Positions 11,230-21,358 are shown, numbered from the stretch's first letter. The stretch is 64,000 nucleotides of DNA from Shinisaurus crocodilurus (GCA_021292165.1 CM037879.1:261027921-261091920), one strand, 5' to 3'. Program-made: numbers and translations. The notes: generated from the letters alone by a model not told the origin.

Positions 11230-12660
11230 CTCATGTGTAGAAGGAGCATCACTTTAATGCCCTATGTTTTTTGCTCCCCCCCCCCCGCCTCCATCTCATG
11301 CTTTTTGTGTGATGGGACAGAAAGATCAGAAACTTCCAATATACCTTCTCAAAGCCCTCCCGCTCCCAGCACATGACATAAATCATGTAAGATTAAAAAT
11401 AAACACCTTTCTAAAATTAGGAGGACAAAATTACTGAGAGACAATGAAGCCTTTGATTCTAATGTTCTACAAGGACAAAGGATTCCAGCTTGTTTCATTG
11501 CTCCAGTCATTTACAGGCCATTGTGTGTTTGATGGAGAGCAGCAATCACCTCTTCATACCATAGATAACAACCCTGCTACTGTTTACATGATCACTTGTC
11601 CAGAGATGAAAGAGAGGCAAGTAAAGAGAGCTCCTGGTTTTAATCAGGGGTCCTCTCTTTCAGTGCAGCCTCTGCATGAATCTGCAAACATGAATCTGCA
11701 AACAAATTAGACATTTAAGGAGTAATTATTCTAGGTGAAATGAATGTGTAACTAGGCCCTCACTTTGGTCAGATGCTCCATTGGTCCATCCAGCCCAGTA
11801 CTAGGGAGTGGGACTCAAGATTGTCTCGTCATAATCCGAGCTACCCGAGAAGTCTTGCTCTTTAATCCTTAGTAGGGGCAGGCAGGCTGTCATCAGGAAT
11901 GTCCTCCCAAGTAGTGAGGAAAAAAATACTATTCTTCTGCTTTCCAAGATTTTTGGTTTGTTTGCACTAAGTGGTTGACTATATTCAGTGACAGGCCATA
12001 TTTTGGAGGTAGAACACGTGGCTTCAATCCCTTGCATTTCCTTCTGTTTTAAAGATCTTAGGCAGCAGGAATAGGACAGACTTCTGCTGGAGAGCTGGAA
12101 GAACCACTGCCAGTCAGAATAGATAGTACTGGGCTGGGTGAACCAATGGTCTGACTCACTATAAAGTGGGTGCATACATTTGTATAAAAAGAGGGGCAAA
12201 CCTGCCAGTAAAATCAATGGTTGAGCTGAGTGAAAGGGCACAAGGCAATAAAATGCACGATGGCATCCATCGATTTCTGTAATCACCAGATCAATTTGCA
12301 CGGCATTTAGAAATGCCAAACTCCGCACCGATGGTTCTTCTGTCACTTAATGCACATCTCTGTGTGGTGCACAATGAGCGTTTGTAGGATATTCAAACAG
12401 CCTTTCACTCTGTTATCCATGGTACATGAAGAAATATTTTAGTAATTGATGATCTGCTTTGGATGCTGAATGCTTCCTTTAGACAAGGTTTCCATTATTA
12501 TGAACAACTGTTTTGAAAAAAAACTATTTTAATCAACATTTAGACAAGGGTTTCATTATTTTGCATAACTAATGCTTTGGGGTGATGTGTGTGCGCAAAG
12601 AGAATAATGGCCTTCGTTGCACTGACCTTTACAGGGTCTTTTTCGAATGACTTAAAAACC
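11230..12660. other. Unassigned DNA with Ala-SINE remnants
   Basis: There are two short Ala-type SINE remnants: about 11768-11800 on the minus strand (CATTGGTCCATCCAGCCCAG) and about 12090-12170 on the plus strand (CTGCCAGTCAGAATAGATAG). A C-run sits at about 11276-11286. A 181-codon minus-strand frame at 11801-12346 runs through SINE-derived sequence and has no conserved motif, so I do not call a gene. Confidence 0.5.
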
Positions 12661-12800
12661 TTTCATAGATTCATAGATCATAGAGTTGGAAGGGGCCTAC
12701 AAGGCCACCGAGTCCAACCCCCTAATCAATGCAGGAAACTAGAGGAGGGGTCTCCCATCCAAGTAATAACCGGGCCTGACCCTGCTTAGCTTTCCACACT
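12661..12800 (-). repeat. 5S rRNA-derived SINE with CR1 tail
   Basis: On the plus strand the CR1 tail comes first (TTCATAGATCATAGAGTTGG, then ACCGAGTCCAACCCC), followed by AGAGGAGGGGTCTCCCATCC, AAGTAATAACCGGGCCTGAC and CCTGCTTAGCTTTCC, the reverse complement of the 5S internal region. It is the clearest minus-strand copy together with those at 15199 and 44134. Confidence 0.85.
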
Positions 12801-12850
12801 ATGTTGGACACCGACTGGGATATGTACAAAATCTTCTTAATTCACATGCC

Positions 12851-12940
12851 TTTTATAGCCAGTGGTCAGGCTGACTGGGGCTAATGGGATTTGAAGCCCA
12901 AAACATCTGGAGTGCACCAGGTTGGGGAAGGCTGTTCTAG
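12851..12940. mobile_element. hAT MITE fragment, right half
   Basis: GGGATTTGAAGCCCAAAACATCTGGAG followed by CACCAGGTTGGGGAAGGCTG matches the right half of the CAGCCTTCCCCAACC-type MITEs at 50509 and 56387. No left terminus or target duplication is visible. Confidence 0.55.
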
Positions 12941-13297
12941 ACTGATGTTGGTTAATTACACTTTTGCAAGCTGCTTCCATTCCGGATGTATATACCATCC
13001 ACATGGAAGAGCTAGTTCACACAAATGGCAACTCAACAAGAGCCAAACCCAGCAGCCCAGGGATAACTCCAAGGGGAAGCAGGTGCTCCCACAAATACCT
13101 CCTACTATCCCTTCCCTTTCCTGAGCTTTCAGTCACAACATATCTATAGCAGGCATGGCAAAAATCCTTGCTCCCCATCTCTGCCACCACCCCTATGCTT
13201 CCCCAAACTATTTTTTCCTAGAGCCTTCCCTGAAGCAGCCCCATACATATTCCGAAAACAATCACACAGAGACCGTCTCGTCTGCAAGCCATCCCTC

Positions 13298-13520
13298 TGT
13301 TTATTTAATGCATTTATATTCTGCCTTTTTTCCTGCAAGGAACCCAAGGCAGCTAACATAATCCTCCTCTCCATTTGATCCTCACAACAACCTTGTGAGG
13401 TAGGTTAGACTGAGAGTCAGGGACTGGCCCAACGTCACCCAGTGAGCTTCATGGCCGAGCGGGGACTAGAACCTGGATCTCCCGAGTCCCAGTCTAACCA
13501 CTACGCCACACTGGCTCTCA
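13298..13520 (-). repeat. tRNA-derived SINE (GTAGTGGTTAGAG type)
   Basis: Reverse-oriented copy. On the plus strand the tail ATTCTGCCTTTTTTCCTGCAAGG is followed by CCTCACAACAACCTTGTGAG, CAGTGAGCTTCATGGCCGAG, a box-B complement GGACTAGAACC, and the head AACCACTACGCCACACTGGC. It is complete and has no MITE insertion, so it serves as the uninterrupted reference for the split copies at 29350 and 62371. Confidence 0.85.
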
Positions 13521-13707
13521 TTAAGCGCAGGGCCCAACACAACTGCCTGCACCATCTCTGGTAAGCTTGTAGAAGGGGTGGTCCTTTTGGGGAGGGCCCC
13601 CCAAACCTGGCACAGGGCTTGGATAATACATTGCTGGAACCAGAATGATCTTGCGCTGAACAGAGAAAGAAAACAAGGGAGATCAGAAGAAACGTAAGTG
13701 TCTAAGA

Positions 13708-13813
13708 CAGTGTTCTCCAACCTTGGGTCCCCAGATGTTTTTGGCCTGCAACTTCCAGCATGCTGGGAGTTGTAGGCCAAAAACATCTGGGGACCCAAGG
13801 TTGGAGAACACTG
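13708..13813. mobile_element. Palindromic hAT MITE (family A), 106 bp
   Basis: Almost perfectly self-complementary: CAGTGTTCTCCAACCTTGGG at the left mirrors CCCAAGGTTGGAGAACACTG at the right. The exact 8-bp duplication GTCTAAGA lies at 13700-13707 and 13814-13821. The centre carries the ACTCCCAGCATGC-type palindrome in slightly altered form. It is the most compact clean copy of a family with about ten members in this window. Confidence 0.92.
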
Positions 13814-13848
13814 GTCTAAGACAACTGTGTTCACAGTAGAGATGGAGG

Positions 13849-14037
13849 AACATAGGAAGCTGCCTCATACTGAGTCAGGCCCTTGGTCCATCTAGCTCAG
13901 TCTTGTCAACACTGACCGGCAGTGGCTCTCCAGAGTTTCAGGCAGGATTCTGTCCAAGCCCTACCGGGAGATGCCGGAAATCAAACCTGTGACCTTCTGC
14001 ATGCAAAGCACGTGCTCTACCCGTGAGCTATGGCCCC
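13849..14037 (-). repeat. tRNA-Ala-like SINE
   Basis: Complete minus-strand copy: AACATAGGAAGCTGCCTCATAC at the plus-strand left, CACTGACCGGCAGTGGCTCT in the body, then GCATGCAAAGCACGTGCTCT and GAGCTATGGCCCC at the right, which is the tRNA-like 5' end. Confidence 0.88.
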
Positions 14038-14525
14038 TCCCAATACAGGGAGCTTGCGCAAGTAGTGAGGATGAGGGGGATCTGTCAGAATGCAGAACTC
14101 AAGACATAAATGTTCTGTGTTAAGAAGCTTCCTGTACTAGGATTTCTGCATTCCATAGATTTGTAATAGCCAATTATGACTCAGGGGAAAGATACACATG
14201 AAGGCCTTACTACTTCTAAAACATCTTCCGTAAGCCTACCCACTGGCTTCTGCTTCTTTTCGGAATGCACTGTCCAAAATTCATTGCCGGAGTAAAAGAA
14301 AAGAAAACTCTTCTGGCTGGGAGGGTGTGGCAGGAATGCAAGCCAGATGATTGTGGGTGAGTCACCTTAATGAAGAAGAACTGTGTGTGTTCGGTGGTAT
14401 AGAAAGGGAAACCTACTAACAATTTCTAAACGCTGATAGCTTTATTTGGGGCAATGTTTTAATCCCACTTTGCTGCATCAGTGAAGGCTTAGAAAACCTT
14501 ACAAGACAGTATATGTAACTCAACC
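14038..14525. other. Unassigned DNA
   Basis: No gene or classified repeat was seen. The part around 14210-14420 (CATCTTCCGTAAGCCTACCC and following) may be an old L2 fragment, but no diagnostic motif was found. Confidence 0.4.
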
Positions 14526-14652
14526 TCTCCCAATCTGGTGCCCTCCAGATGTTGTGGACTTCAACTCCCATCAGCCCCAGCCAGCATGCCAATGTCGGGG
14601 ATCCTGAGAGCTGTAGTCCTAAACGGCTGGAGGGAACATGTTTGGGGAAGGC
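14526..14652. mobile_element. Palindromic hAT-like MITE (GGTGCCCTCCAGATG type)
   Basis: CTCCCAATCTGGTGCCCTCC at the left is mirrored by GGAGGGAACATGTTTGGGGAAG at the right. The interior contains TTCAACTCCCATCAGCCCCA and CTGTAGTCC, the same core as other hAT MITEs here. No clear target duplication was found. Confidence 0.65.
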
Positions 14653-14954
14653 TAATGTAATCTAAGGAATCTTATCTTTCACTGATTTTAAGCTTGAACC
14701 TTTCTTTTGTAACTTATTTTGATGTGCATATATGAAACTAAAAAGTAAACAGAACTGTTGTTTTAGATATTTGCCTCATGGGAAAATTTCAGCTTTTTAA
14801 GGACTGACGGTGCTTCCAGACAGGGCTTTTATCCTGCAATGCCCTTGCCTCATTCACAGAATTTTGCAAGAGTCCAGATGATGATGTCTTCCACTTGTAA
14901 CCCTCCTGTGTTTTCCCACCATTTCTTCTGTCTTTTTTCTTACCTCAGAAAATC

Positions 14955-15060
14955 CATTAAGGGTGCAATGCTATGCATGCTTACACAGAGAAAGTCGTAC
15001 AACTCCCAGCACTCCCCAGCCAGCCTACAATTCCCAGCATTCCCCAGCCAGCATTTGTAT
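14955..15060. mobile_element. Harbinger-type MITE, rearranged
   Basis: It starts like the other members (TTAAGGGTGCAATGCTATGC, then TTACACAGAG), but instead of an inverted second half it has two direct copies of the half-core (ACAACTCCCAGCACTCCCCAGC and ACAATTCCCAGCATTCCCCAGC) and no right terminus. This suggests a deleted or rearranged copy. Confidence 0.6.
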
Positions 15061-15198
15061 ACTGCTCCACATCTAGACAGATTCCGGAGCAGTGAACAAT
15101 AAAAAGATAAAAGAATAAAATCTATGTATTAAAGACAGGATAACATTAAAACCATGGCTAGTCAGCAAGGAAGGTTTCCCAGAACAAGGATGTTGAGA

Positions 15199-15345
15199 TT
15201 TCATAGATTTAATAGAGTTGGAAGGAGCCTACAAGGCTATTGAGTCCAACCCCCTGCTCAATACAGGAAACTAGAGGAGGGGTCTCCCATCCAAGTAATA
15301 ACCAGGCTTGACCCTGCTTAGCTTTCTACCCTCAGACAAGCTGAA
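15199..15345 (-). repeat. 5S rRNA-derived SINE with CR1 tail
   Basis: On the plus strand the CR1 tail (TCATAGATTTAATAGAGTTGG) is followed by the linker AGAGGAGGGGTCTCCCATCC and the 5S complement AAGTAATAACCAGGCTTGAC, CCTGCTTAGC. It directly abuts an L2 fragment. Confidence 0.85.
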
Positions 15346-15960
15346 CCAGCGTGAGCCACAGGCCTGATATCTTCTGCAGGTGCCACAGCACAGTGTGGGA
15401 GCCTGCCTGACCTCCAGAGGCAGGGAGTTCCATAGAAATGGAGCCTCCACACTGAAGGATCTTCTTCTGGTGGACTCCAATAAGGCCATAGGTGGAACCA
15501 CCAGGAGAATGTCCTCTGATGACCTCAGTGACCAGGCAGATTGATTGGTAAAACACATCATAAATCACAGAATAAAAGCAGCACCCAACCCAACTGACCG
15601 TTTTACAACCCAAAGGCCTGCTTGATCAGAAACAGGGCAGCAGAGAGGGACCCAACCTAGCCTCCCTTAGCAGGGAGTTCCACAGTCTGAGAGCAGACAC
15701 CAAGAAGGCCCTGTTTTGTGCCACCACCAAACATGCCTCTGAAAGTGGCTGTACCGAGAGAAGGGCCTCCCCCGAAGACCCGGGTAGGCTTGTATAGGAA
15801 AAAGTGGTGTTTCAGGTAATCCAGTCCCAAGCTACAGAGGGCTTTAAAGGTCATAACCAGCACTTTGAATTGTGCCTGGAAACAGACCAGTAGCCAGCGA
15901 AGCTGTTGTAGCAAGGGAGTCACATGCTCCCTGTAGCCATGATATATGTACAAAGTGGAC
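15346..15960 (-). repeat. L2 LINE fragment (ORF2 C-terminal region)
   Basis: On the minus strand the translated pieces read HVTPLLQQLRWL...FKVLVMTFKAL (near 15840-15945) and then FSVEAPFLWNSLPLEVRQAP (near 15410-15480). Both are typical of the C-terminal part of L2 ORF2. Frames change between them and stops are frequent, so it is a dead fragment. The region between, about 15560-15650, is less clear. Confidence 0.75.
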
Positions 15961-16438
15961 TTCTACAGAATCTCACTCAATAGCAATGCTGTAAACACCT
16001 TTAGATAGCTTCATCCCTTTAAATACTGAAATTATAATAAACTGAAATTATAATAAGGATTTCCCAGTTGATTAATCATATTGAAGTATCGGGTTGTTTG
16101 TTTGTTTCCAGTCATCACTCAAATTTATATTTGCATTCTTTAAGGGGTTTAAATTTTTTTTAAATGACTTGGAAACATTGAGCATAATCAAAGCAGGCCC
16201 TTGCTTGAAACTGCTGTGTCCTGTGTGAAGCAACCCAAAGGTACATAAGTGGATTTAACAGTCCCACTTTCGTTGTTGTACTGTCTTTGCAGGTTGGTCC
16301 AAAGAAGAAAATGAAAAGTGAGGAGGATTTCAGCGGAAAAGGTACAACTATTTTGAACATGCAACAGAAACAGGAAGGTGGTTTAGCAATATTCATACAA
16401 TCAAAGAATATCACAATTTAAGAATCCACAGTCAAGCC

Positions 16439-16573
16439 CAAGGGTAAGCAACCTAGTACCTGTCAGATATTTTGGACTACAAGTCCCATAACCCCACCCA
16501 GCATGGCCAATGGTCAGGGATTCTGGGAGTTGTAGTCCAAAACATCTGGAGGGCATCAGGTTGCCTACTGCTG
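16439..16573. mobile_element. Palindromic hAT MITE (AGGCAACCT type), 135 bp
   Basis: The left end CAAGGGTAAGCAACCTAGTA is mirrored by ATCAGGTTGCCTACTGCTG, with an 8-bp duplication GTCAAGCC / GCCAAGCC (7 of 8) at 16431-16438 and 16574-16581. The interior has GGACTACAAGTCCCATAACC and GATTCTGGGAGTTGTAGTCC, again the shared palindromic core. Confidence 0.85.
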
Positions 16574-16581
16574 GCCAAGCC

Positions 16582-17735
16582 TCTTTGAGTCTGCTCATGT
16601 GGCTTATGAGATCACCAATTTGCACACATGATTATTTTAACACAACTCAACTTTTCATTTTATAAGACTTACAAAATGCAAACCCTTAAAAGACTCAGAA
16701 ATATGCTGCCTCTATGGCATCTGCTAGCAAAAAAGAAAAAAAGGAGCAACTATTGTCCCATCCAGAATTTCTCCCAGTATGTTTGCTATATTATATAATA
16801 ATGCAGGCTAGAAACAAAAACTATTCTGGCAAATTCTGCCCTTGCTGAATTGGGGGTGGGCGATAAGTCTTTCAGGGGCCAAGCTTTGTCTATGATGCTA
16901 AAGTGTAAATGCACATGTTCCTTCATTTGTATTTCAAATATCAAAATGTGCTGCTATTAGACAAGTTGAAAGACAAATGGAGTCTAATTTCAGCATTAAA
17001 TAAAAGACACTGGACAAATGTGACATTACAGAGAAGCAGAGCACAGGATGACACTTCTGGGATCATCAGATCTAATCCAAACTAAAATTGTGACAGGATT
17101 CAGAATAAACCACTGGTCCTCAACTAGAGGGTTGGGACCCACAGATGGGTTATGACCTGCCTTAAGGGGGAAAGAAGGAAGGAGGTCTCCAAGTAGGGGG
17201 GGATGTTTATTGAGCCCACGGCATTTCTAGTGGAGTTCTTCCTCGGGGCCATTCCTGAACAACAATTTCAATCTGGTTTCTGCACACTGTTGCAACTTAA
17301 TTTTGCAATGTGCAGATACCAGTTTGAAATTGGTCATTCAAGAGTGCCCTTGAGGAAGTGCAAAATATGTTGGGACTCAATTAAAAAAAAAACATTCTTG
17401 TGTACCAAGAGGTCTCCTGTGTGGTTGATACCTTTCTACTTTTCTTTCCTGCCTTAAGGCTGGTCATACTAGCAGCACTACAACATTTCCTTTCCTTTTC
17501 TTTTTTTAAAGAGAAGTATAAAGTAGGAAGGGGAAAGAGAGTGAGGTTATATCTCTCAGGCGATCACTCGTGACCGAGTAAGATTGTCTCCCAGGATTTA
17601 AAAAAAAAGAAAATTTACAAAAAGGAGATTTTAAAAGGAGGAAAATTCTAAAGAAAATTGTGTAGACCCTAGCGATGGGTCCGTAAGTGACTGTGGAGGC
17701 CAATTCTAGATCCACACTACACTACAAATGTATAC
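16582..17735. other. Unassigned DNA with possible hAT and unknown repeat pieces
   Basis: ACTGGTCCTCAACTAGAGGG at about 17112 resembles the 5' end of hAT-Charlie-like elements, but no right end or duplication is visible. At about 17540-17715, GGCGATCACTCGTGACCGAG and GATGGGTCCGTAAGTGACTG look like part of a dispersed repeat I cannot name. The rest holds no recognised feature. Confidence 0.4.
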
Positions 17736-17999
17736 CAGTTCTATGCAACAGAAAGGGAGGTGGAGTTGCACTGTATGTTAAAAATACGTATCTCTGCACA
17801 GAGATACAGGAAGAGGAGCTTGGCAGCCCCACTGAGAGCATCTGGGTTAAAATAAAGGGGGCAAAGAATAAAACGAACATGGTGGTTGGAGTCTACTACC
17901 GACCACCCAATCAAGGAGAAGACGAGGATGAAACTTTTGAAAAGCAAATTGCAAATGTTTCAAGGAGGCACGATGTGGTAGTAATCAGGGATGTTGAAG

Positions 18000-18117
18000 A
18001 GTCCTTGGCCTCGAGTCACGAGTCGAGTCACGAGTCTTTGGACCCGAGTCCGAGTCCGAGTCTCTAGTCCAAGGTCCAAAATGGTGACTCGAGTCTCGAG
18101 TCTCGAGTCCCGAGTCA
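18000..18117. repeat. Left subterminal GAGTC array
   Basis: About a dozen GAGTC or complementary GACTC units lie within about 118 bp, several in the overlapping palindrome GACTCGAGTC. The other end has a matching array. In hAT elements, repeated subterminal motifs commonly bind transposase; that function here is inference. Confidence 0.8.
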
Positions 18118-18127
18118 CTCCCAAAGT

Positions 18128-18221
18128 GGCGGCCCATGGAGGGAGCGGGAGGGTCTCCGCGAGAGGAAGAAGAGCTGCCCTTCCTCCCGCGGAGACCCTC
18201 CCGCTCCCTCCATGGGCCGCC
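18128..18221. repeat. Perfect 34-bp hairpin inside the hAT element
   Basis: The left arm starts GGCGGCCCATGGAGGGAGCG and is exactly complementary to the right arm ending CGCTCCCTCCATGGGCCGCC, with a 26-base spacer. It sits just inside the left GAGTC array. Confidence 0.9.
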
Positions 18222-18434
18222 GCCGCCCCCACTTACCATGGGCGGGTCCTTCCCTCGTCCCTGCTCCTGCTGCCGCCGCTACCGCACCAGGGATGCATTA
18301 CGAGCCCTCCCTGGGTTTGTAGTTCTCCGCGGCGGCGGTGCAGCCCGATCTCGCTCTTCTGAGCGGCGCGGAGAGTGTTCTCCATGCCGCTCGAGCTGCC
18401 GCCGCCGCCTGCCGCCCCTTCGCCGCCGCCTCGC

Positions 18435-18880
18435 CGCCACCCGCTCGCCGCCGCCGCTCACGTCACCGCCGTCGCCGTCTCCCTCGCCGCCACCCGCTCG
18501 CAGCAGCCGCCATCGTATGCCACGCCGCCGCCATCGCACGCCACACCGCCGCCATCGCACGCCGCCGCCCGCGCCGGTCCCGTCATCACTTCTGGCGCGG
18601 CGGAAGTGACGCGCCGGGACCCTGCTCCGGCGCACGTGGCCGCCGCCGTTCTGTTTAGAGCGGCGGCGGCCAAGCGCGCCAGAGCAGGGTCCCGGCGCGT
18701 CACTTCCACCGCGCCAGAAGTGATGATGGGACCGGCGCGGGCGGCGGCGTGCGATGGCGGCGGCGGCGTGATGGCGGCGTGGCGTGCGATGGCAGCAGCG
18801 GTGGCTGTGAGCGGGTGGCAGCAAGGGAGACAGCGACAGCGGTGACGTGAGCGGCGGCGGTGGCGGCGGTGGCGGAGTCC
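18435..18880. repeat. Long inverted repeat, about 215-bp arms
   Basis: The left arm (about 18435-18650) and the right arm (about 18660-18880) are reverse complements with scattered mismatches and small indels. For example, GACGCGCCGGGACCCTGCTC at 18609-18628 pairs with GAGCAGGGTCCCGGCGCGTC at 18682-18701. The apex is near 18651-18660 (TTCTGTTTAG). Transcripts from either strand could fold into a long hairpin. Confidence 0.85.
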
Positions 18881-19000
18881 TTGGGCTCGAGTCCCAAGTC
18901 GAGTCTCGAGTCCCATTGAAAAAATTGGGACTCGAGTGGGACTCGAGTCAGAGGGGGGACTCAGTCGGACTCGCGAGTCGAGTCGTCGAGTCCGAGTCCC
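18876..19000. repeat. Right subterminal GAGTC array
   Basis: It mirrors the left array: about a dozen GAGTC/GACTC units including GGGACTCGAGTGGGACTCGA, in the last about 125 bp before the right terminus. The spacing is irregular and not identical to the left array. Confidence 0.8.
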
Positions 19001-19498
19001 CATCCCTGGTAGTAATGGCTGACTTCAATTTCCCTGATATCTGTTGGGAGACTTATTCAGCCAAACATGGCCCCTCCAAGAAATTCCTGAGTTGTGCTGC
19101 TGATAACTTCCTCCTACAGAAAGTGGAGGAAGGAACTAGAGGAGCGGCTATCCTTGACCTGATTCTAACCAACAGAGACGAGTTAGTGGATAAAGTGGCC
19201 GTTTCGGGAACTCTGGGGGAAAGTGACCATGTTATACTTGAGTTCTTGATTCTAACGGAAGCAAAAGCTGAGTGTAGGCAAACACGTACCCTGGATTTTA
19301 GGAAAGCCAATTTTAACAAACTCAGAACAATGATTAGTAAGATCCCATGGCAAGCAACTCTCATGAGAAAAGGAGCCCAGGAGGGGTGGGAGTTTTTAAA
19401 AAAGGAAATTTTAAAGGCACAATTGCAAACAATTCCCACAAGGAAAAAAGGCAGAGGGCAACAGAAGAAGTCAATGTGGCTTCACAATAAACTCAAAG

Positions 19499-21358
19499 AT
19501 GACCAGAAAACAAAAAAGGACATGTATAGGAAGTGGAAGGAAGGACAGGCTACAAGGGAAGAGTACACAGAACTGCAGGAATAGTGTCAGGAAGGCTAAA
19601 GCTGAGAATGAACTAAGCTTAGCGAGGGATGCTAAACACAACAAGAAAGCTTTCTTCAGATACATGCATAGTAAAAGACAGAGGAAAGAAATGGTGGTTC
19701 AACTACGCAAAGAGGATGGCAAATTGATAACAGAAGACAAAGAAAAGGCAGAAGTGTTCAATTCCTACTTCGGCTCGGTCTTCTCCCAAAAGAGGGTCTA
19801 TGACCCCCCTGGCAAACCTGAAGTGCAGACTGAAGGGGCAGGATTGCAGCTTGAGATTGATAGGCAAATGGTCAAGGAGCACCTGATTGCTCTGAACGAG
19901 TTTAAATCTCCAGGCCCTGACGAACTGCATCCTCGAGTAATAAAGGAACTGGCAGAAGAACTCTCAGAACCACTGTCTATTATCTTTGAGAAATCATGGA
20001 GGACAGGTGAAGTGCCAGACGACTGGAGGAGGGCAAATGTTGTCCCCATCTTCAAAAAGGGCAAGAAGGAGGAACCTGGGAACTATAGGCCAGTCAGTCT
20101 GACATCAATCCCCGGGAAGATTTTGGAGCAGATTATAAAGAAGTCAGTCTGCAAGCACCTTGAAAACAATGCGGTGATTACTAGAAGCCAGCATGGATTT
20201 GTCAAGAACAAATCCTGTCAGACTAATCTGATCTCATTTTTTGATCGGGTAACCTCCCTTGTGGACTGTGGAAATGCCGTGGACATCATATATCTGGACT
20301 TCAGCAAAGCTTTCGACAAAGTGCCTCATGATATCCAGATTAGCAAGCTAGCTAAGAGTGGGCTAGATGGAACAACTATCAGGTGGATCCACAATTGGCT
20401 ACAGAATCGGACTCAAAGGGTGCTTATCAATGGTTCCTTCTCAAACTGGGGAGAGGTAACGAGCAGGGTACCACAGGGCTTGGTCCTGGGCCCGGTGCTC
20501 TTCAACATTTTTTTTAATGACTTGGATGAGGAGGTGCAGGGAATGCTTATCAAATTTTCAGATGACACAAAGTTGGGTGGAACAGCTAATACTCTGGAAG
20601 ACAGAAACAAAATTCAAGGAGATCTCGATAGGCTGGAGTGCTGGGCCGAATACAACAGAATGAAATTTAATAGGGATAAATGCCAAGTGCTGCACCTAGG
20701 GAGAGGAAACCAAATGCAGAGTTACAGAATGGGGGACACTTGGCTCAACAATACTACAAGTGAGAAGGATCTTGGAATTGTGGTAGATCACAAACTGAAT
20801 ATGAGCCAGCAATGTGATGTGGCTGCAAAGAAGGCAAATGCTATTTTGGCCTGCATTAATAGAAGTATAGCTTCCAAATCACGGGAAGTGATAATTCCCC
20901 TTTACTCGACACTGGTTAGGCCTCATCTTGAGTACTGCGTCCAGTTCTGGGCACCTCACTTTAAGAAGGACATAGACAAACTGGAGAGGGTTCAGAGGAG
21001 GGCAACAAGGATGATAAAGGGACTGGAAACAAGGCCCTATGAGGAGAGACTGAAAGAACTGGGCATCTTTAGCCTTCAGAAGAGGAGACTGAGGGGAGAT
21101 ATGATCACACTCTTCCAGTACTTGAAGGGATGTCACACAGAGGAGGGCCAGGATCTCTTCTCGATCATCCCAGTTTGCAGGAGATGGAATAATGGGCTCA
21201 AGTTACAGGAACTTAGATTCCACCTAAACATCAGGAGACATTTCCTGACTGTCAGAGCAATAAGACAATGGAATCAACTACCTAGGGAGGTGGTGGGCTC
21301 TCCCACTCTGGAGGCATTCAAGGTGCAGCTGGACAGACATCTGTCAGAGATGCTTTGA
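19499..21358 (+). pseudogene. CR1-B reverse-transcriptase frame, open over 619 codons
   Basis: This frame keeps the complete RT domain and C-terminal part of CR1 ORF2 without a stop: YLDFSKAFDKVPHD (catalytic Asp at residue 267), SRVPQGLVLGPVLFNIFFNDL, IKFSDDTKLGG (catalytic Asp pair at residues 355-356) and the CR1-typical C-terminus RQWNQLPREVVGSPTLEAFK. It lacks an upstream endonuclease in frame and any ORF1, so it cannot act alone. Its integrity points to a young insertion. The nominal first Met lies inside the ORF2 sequence and is not a natural start. Confidence 0.88.

Larger units (their letters stand above)
17986..19008. mobile_element. GC-rich fold-back hAT-type element, 1,023 bp
   Basis: It is bounded by the 8-bp inverted ends CAGGGATG and CATCCCTG and by an exact 8-bp duplication GTAGTAAT at 17978-17985 and 19009-19016. 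The uninterrupted sequence exists in CR1-A at 5867-5874, so the insertion is proven by comparison. Inside each end is an array of GAGTC/GACTC units. Next comes a perfect 34-bp-arm hairpin (18128-18161 with 18188-18221). A long inverted repeat (about 18435-18650 with about 18660-18880) has a loop of only about 10-15 bases. CpG density is extremely high compared with the surroundings. No transposase is encoded; long open frames on both strands reflect GC-rich low complexity. Confidence 0.9.
17743..19584 (+). pseudogene. CR1-B ORF2 endonuclease part, interrupted
   Basis: The first piece (to 17985) encodes GGGVALYVKNTYLCTE and YYRPPNQGEDEDET; the second (19017-19584) encodes ADFNFPDICWE, LDLILTNRDE and SDHVILEF, which includes the catalytic His. 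Upstream catalytic ETWW is lost by truncation. The frame ends at 19582-19584 because 11 bases present in CR1-A after GAAGAGTAC are missing here. Long open frames within 17986-19008 belong to the GC-rich insertion, not to this gene. Confidence 0.85.

Noticed and set aside
11801..12346. 181-codon minus-strand frame
   Set aside because: It overlaps Ala-SINE remnants, shows no conserved motif, and has no intron or promoter context.
15271..15613. Possible host gene with LWNSLP motif
   Set aside because: The motif is the C-terminus of L2 ORF2; neighbouring sequence is L2 and a 5S/CR1 SINE.
18136..19003. Several long open frames on both strands, rich in Arg, Pro, Ala and Ser
   Set aside because: They arise from GC-rich, stop-poor, self-complementary sequence in the hAT element; all frames are open at once and no domain is visible.
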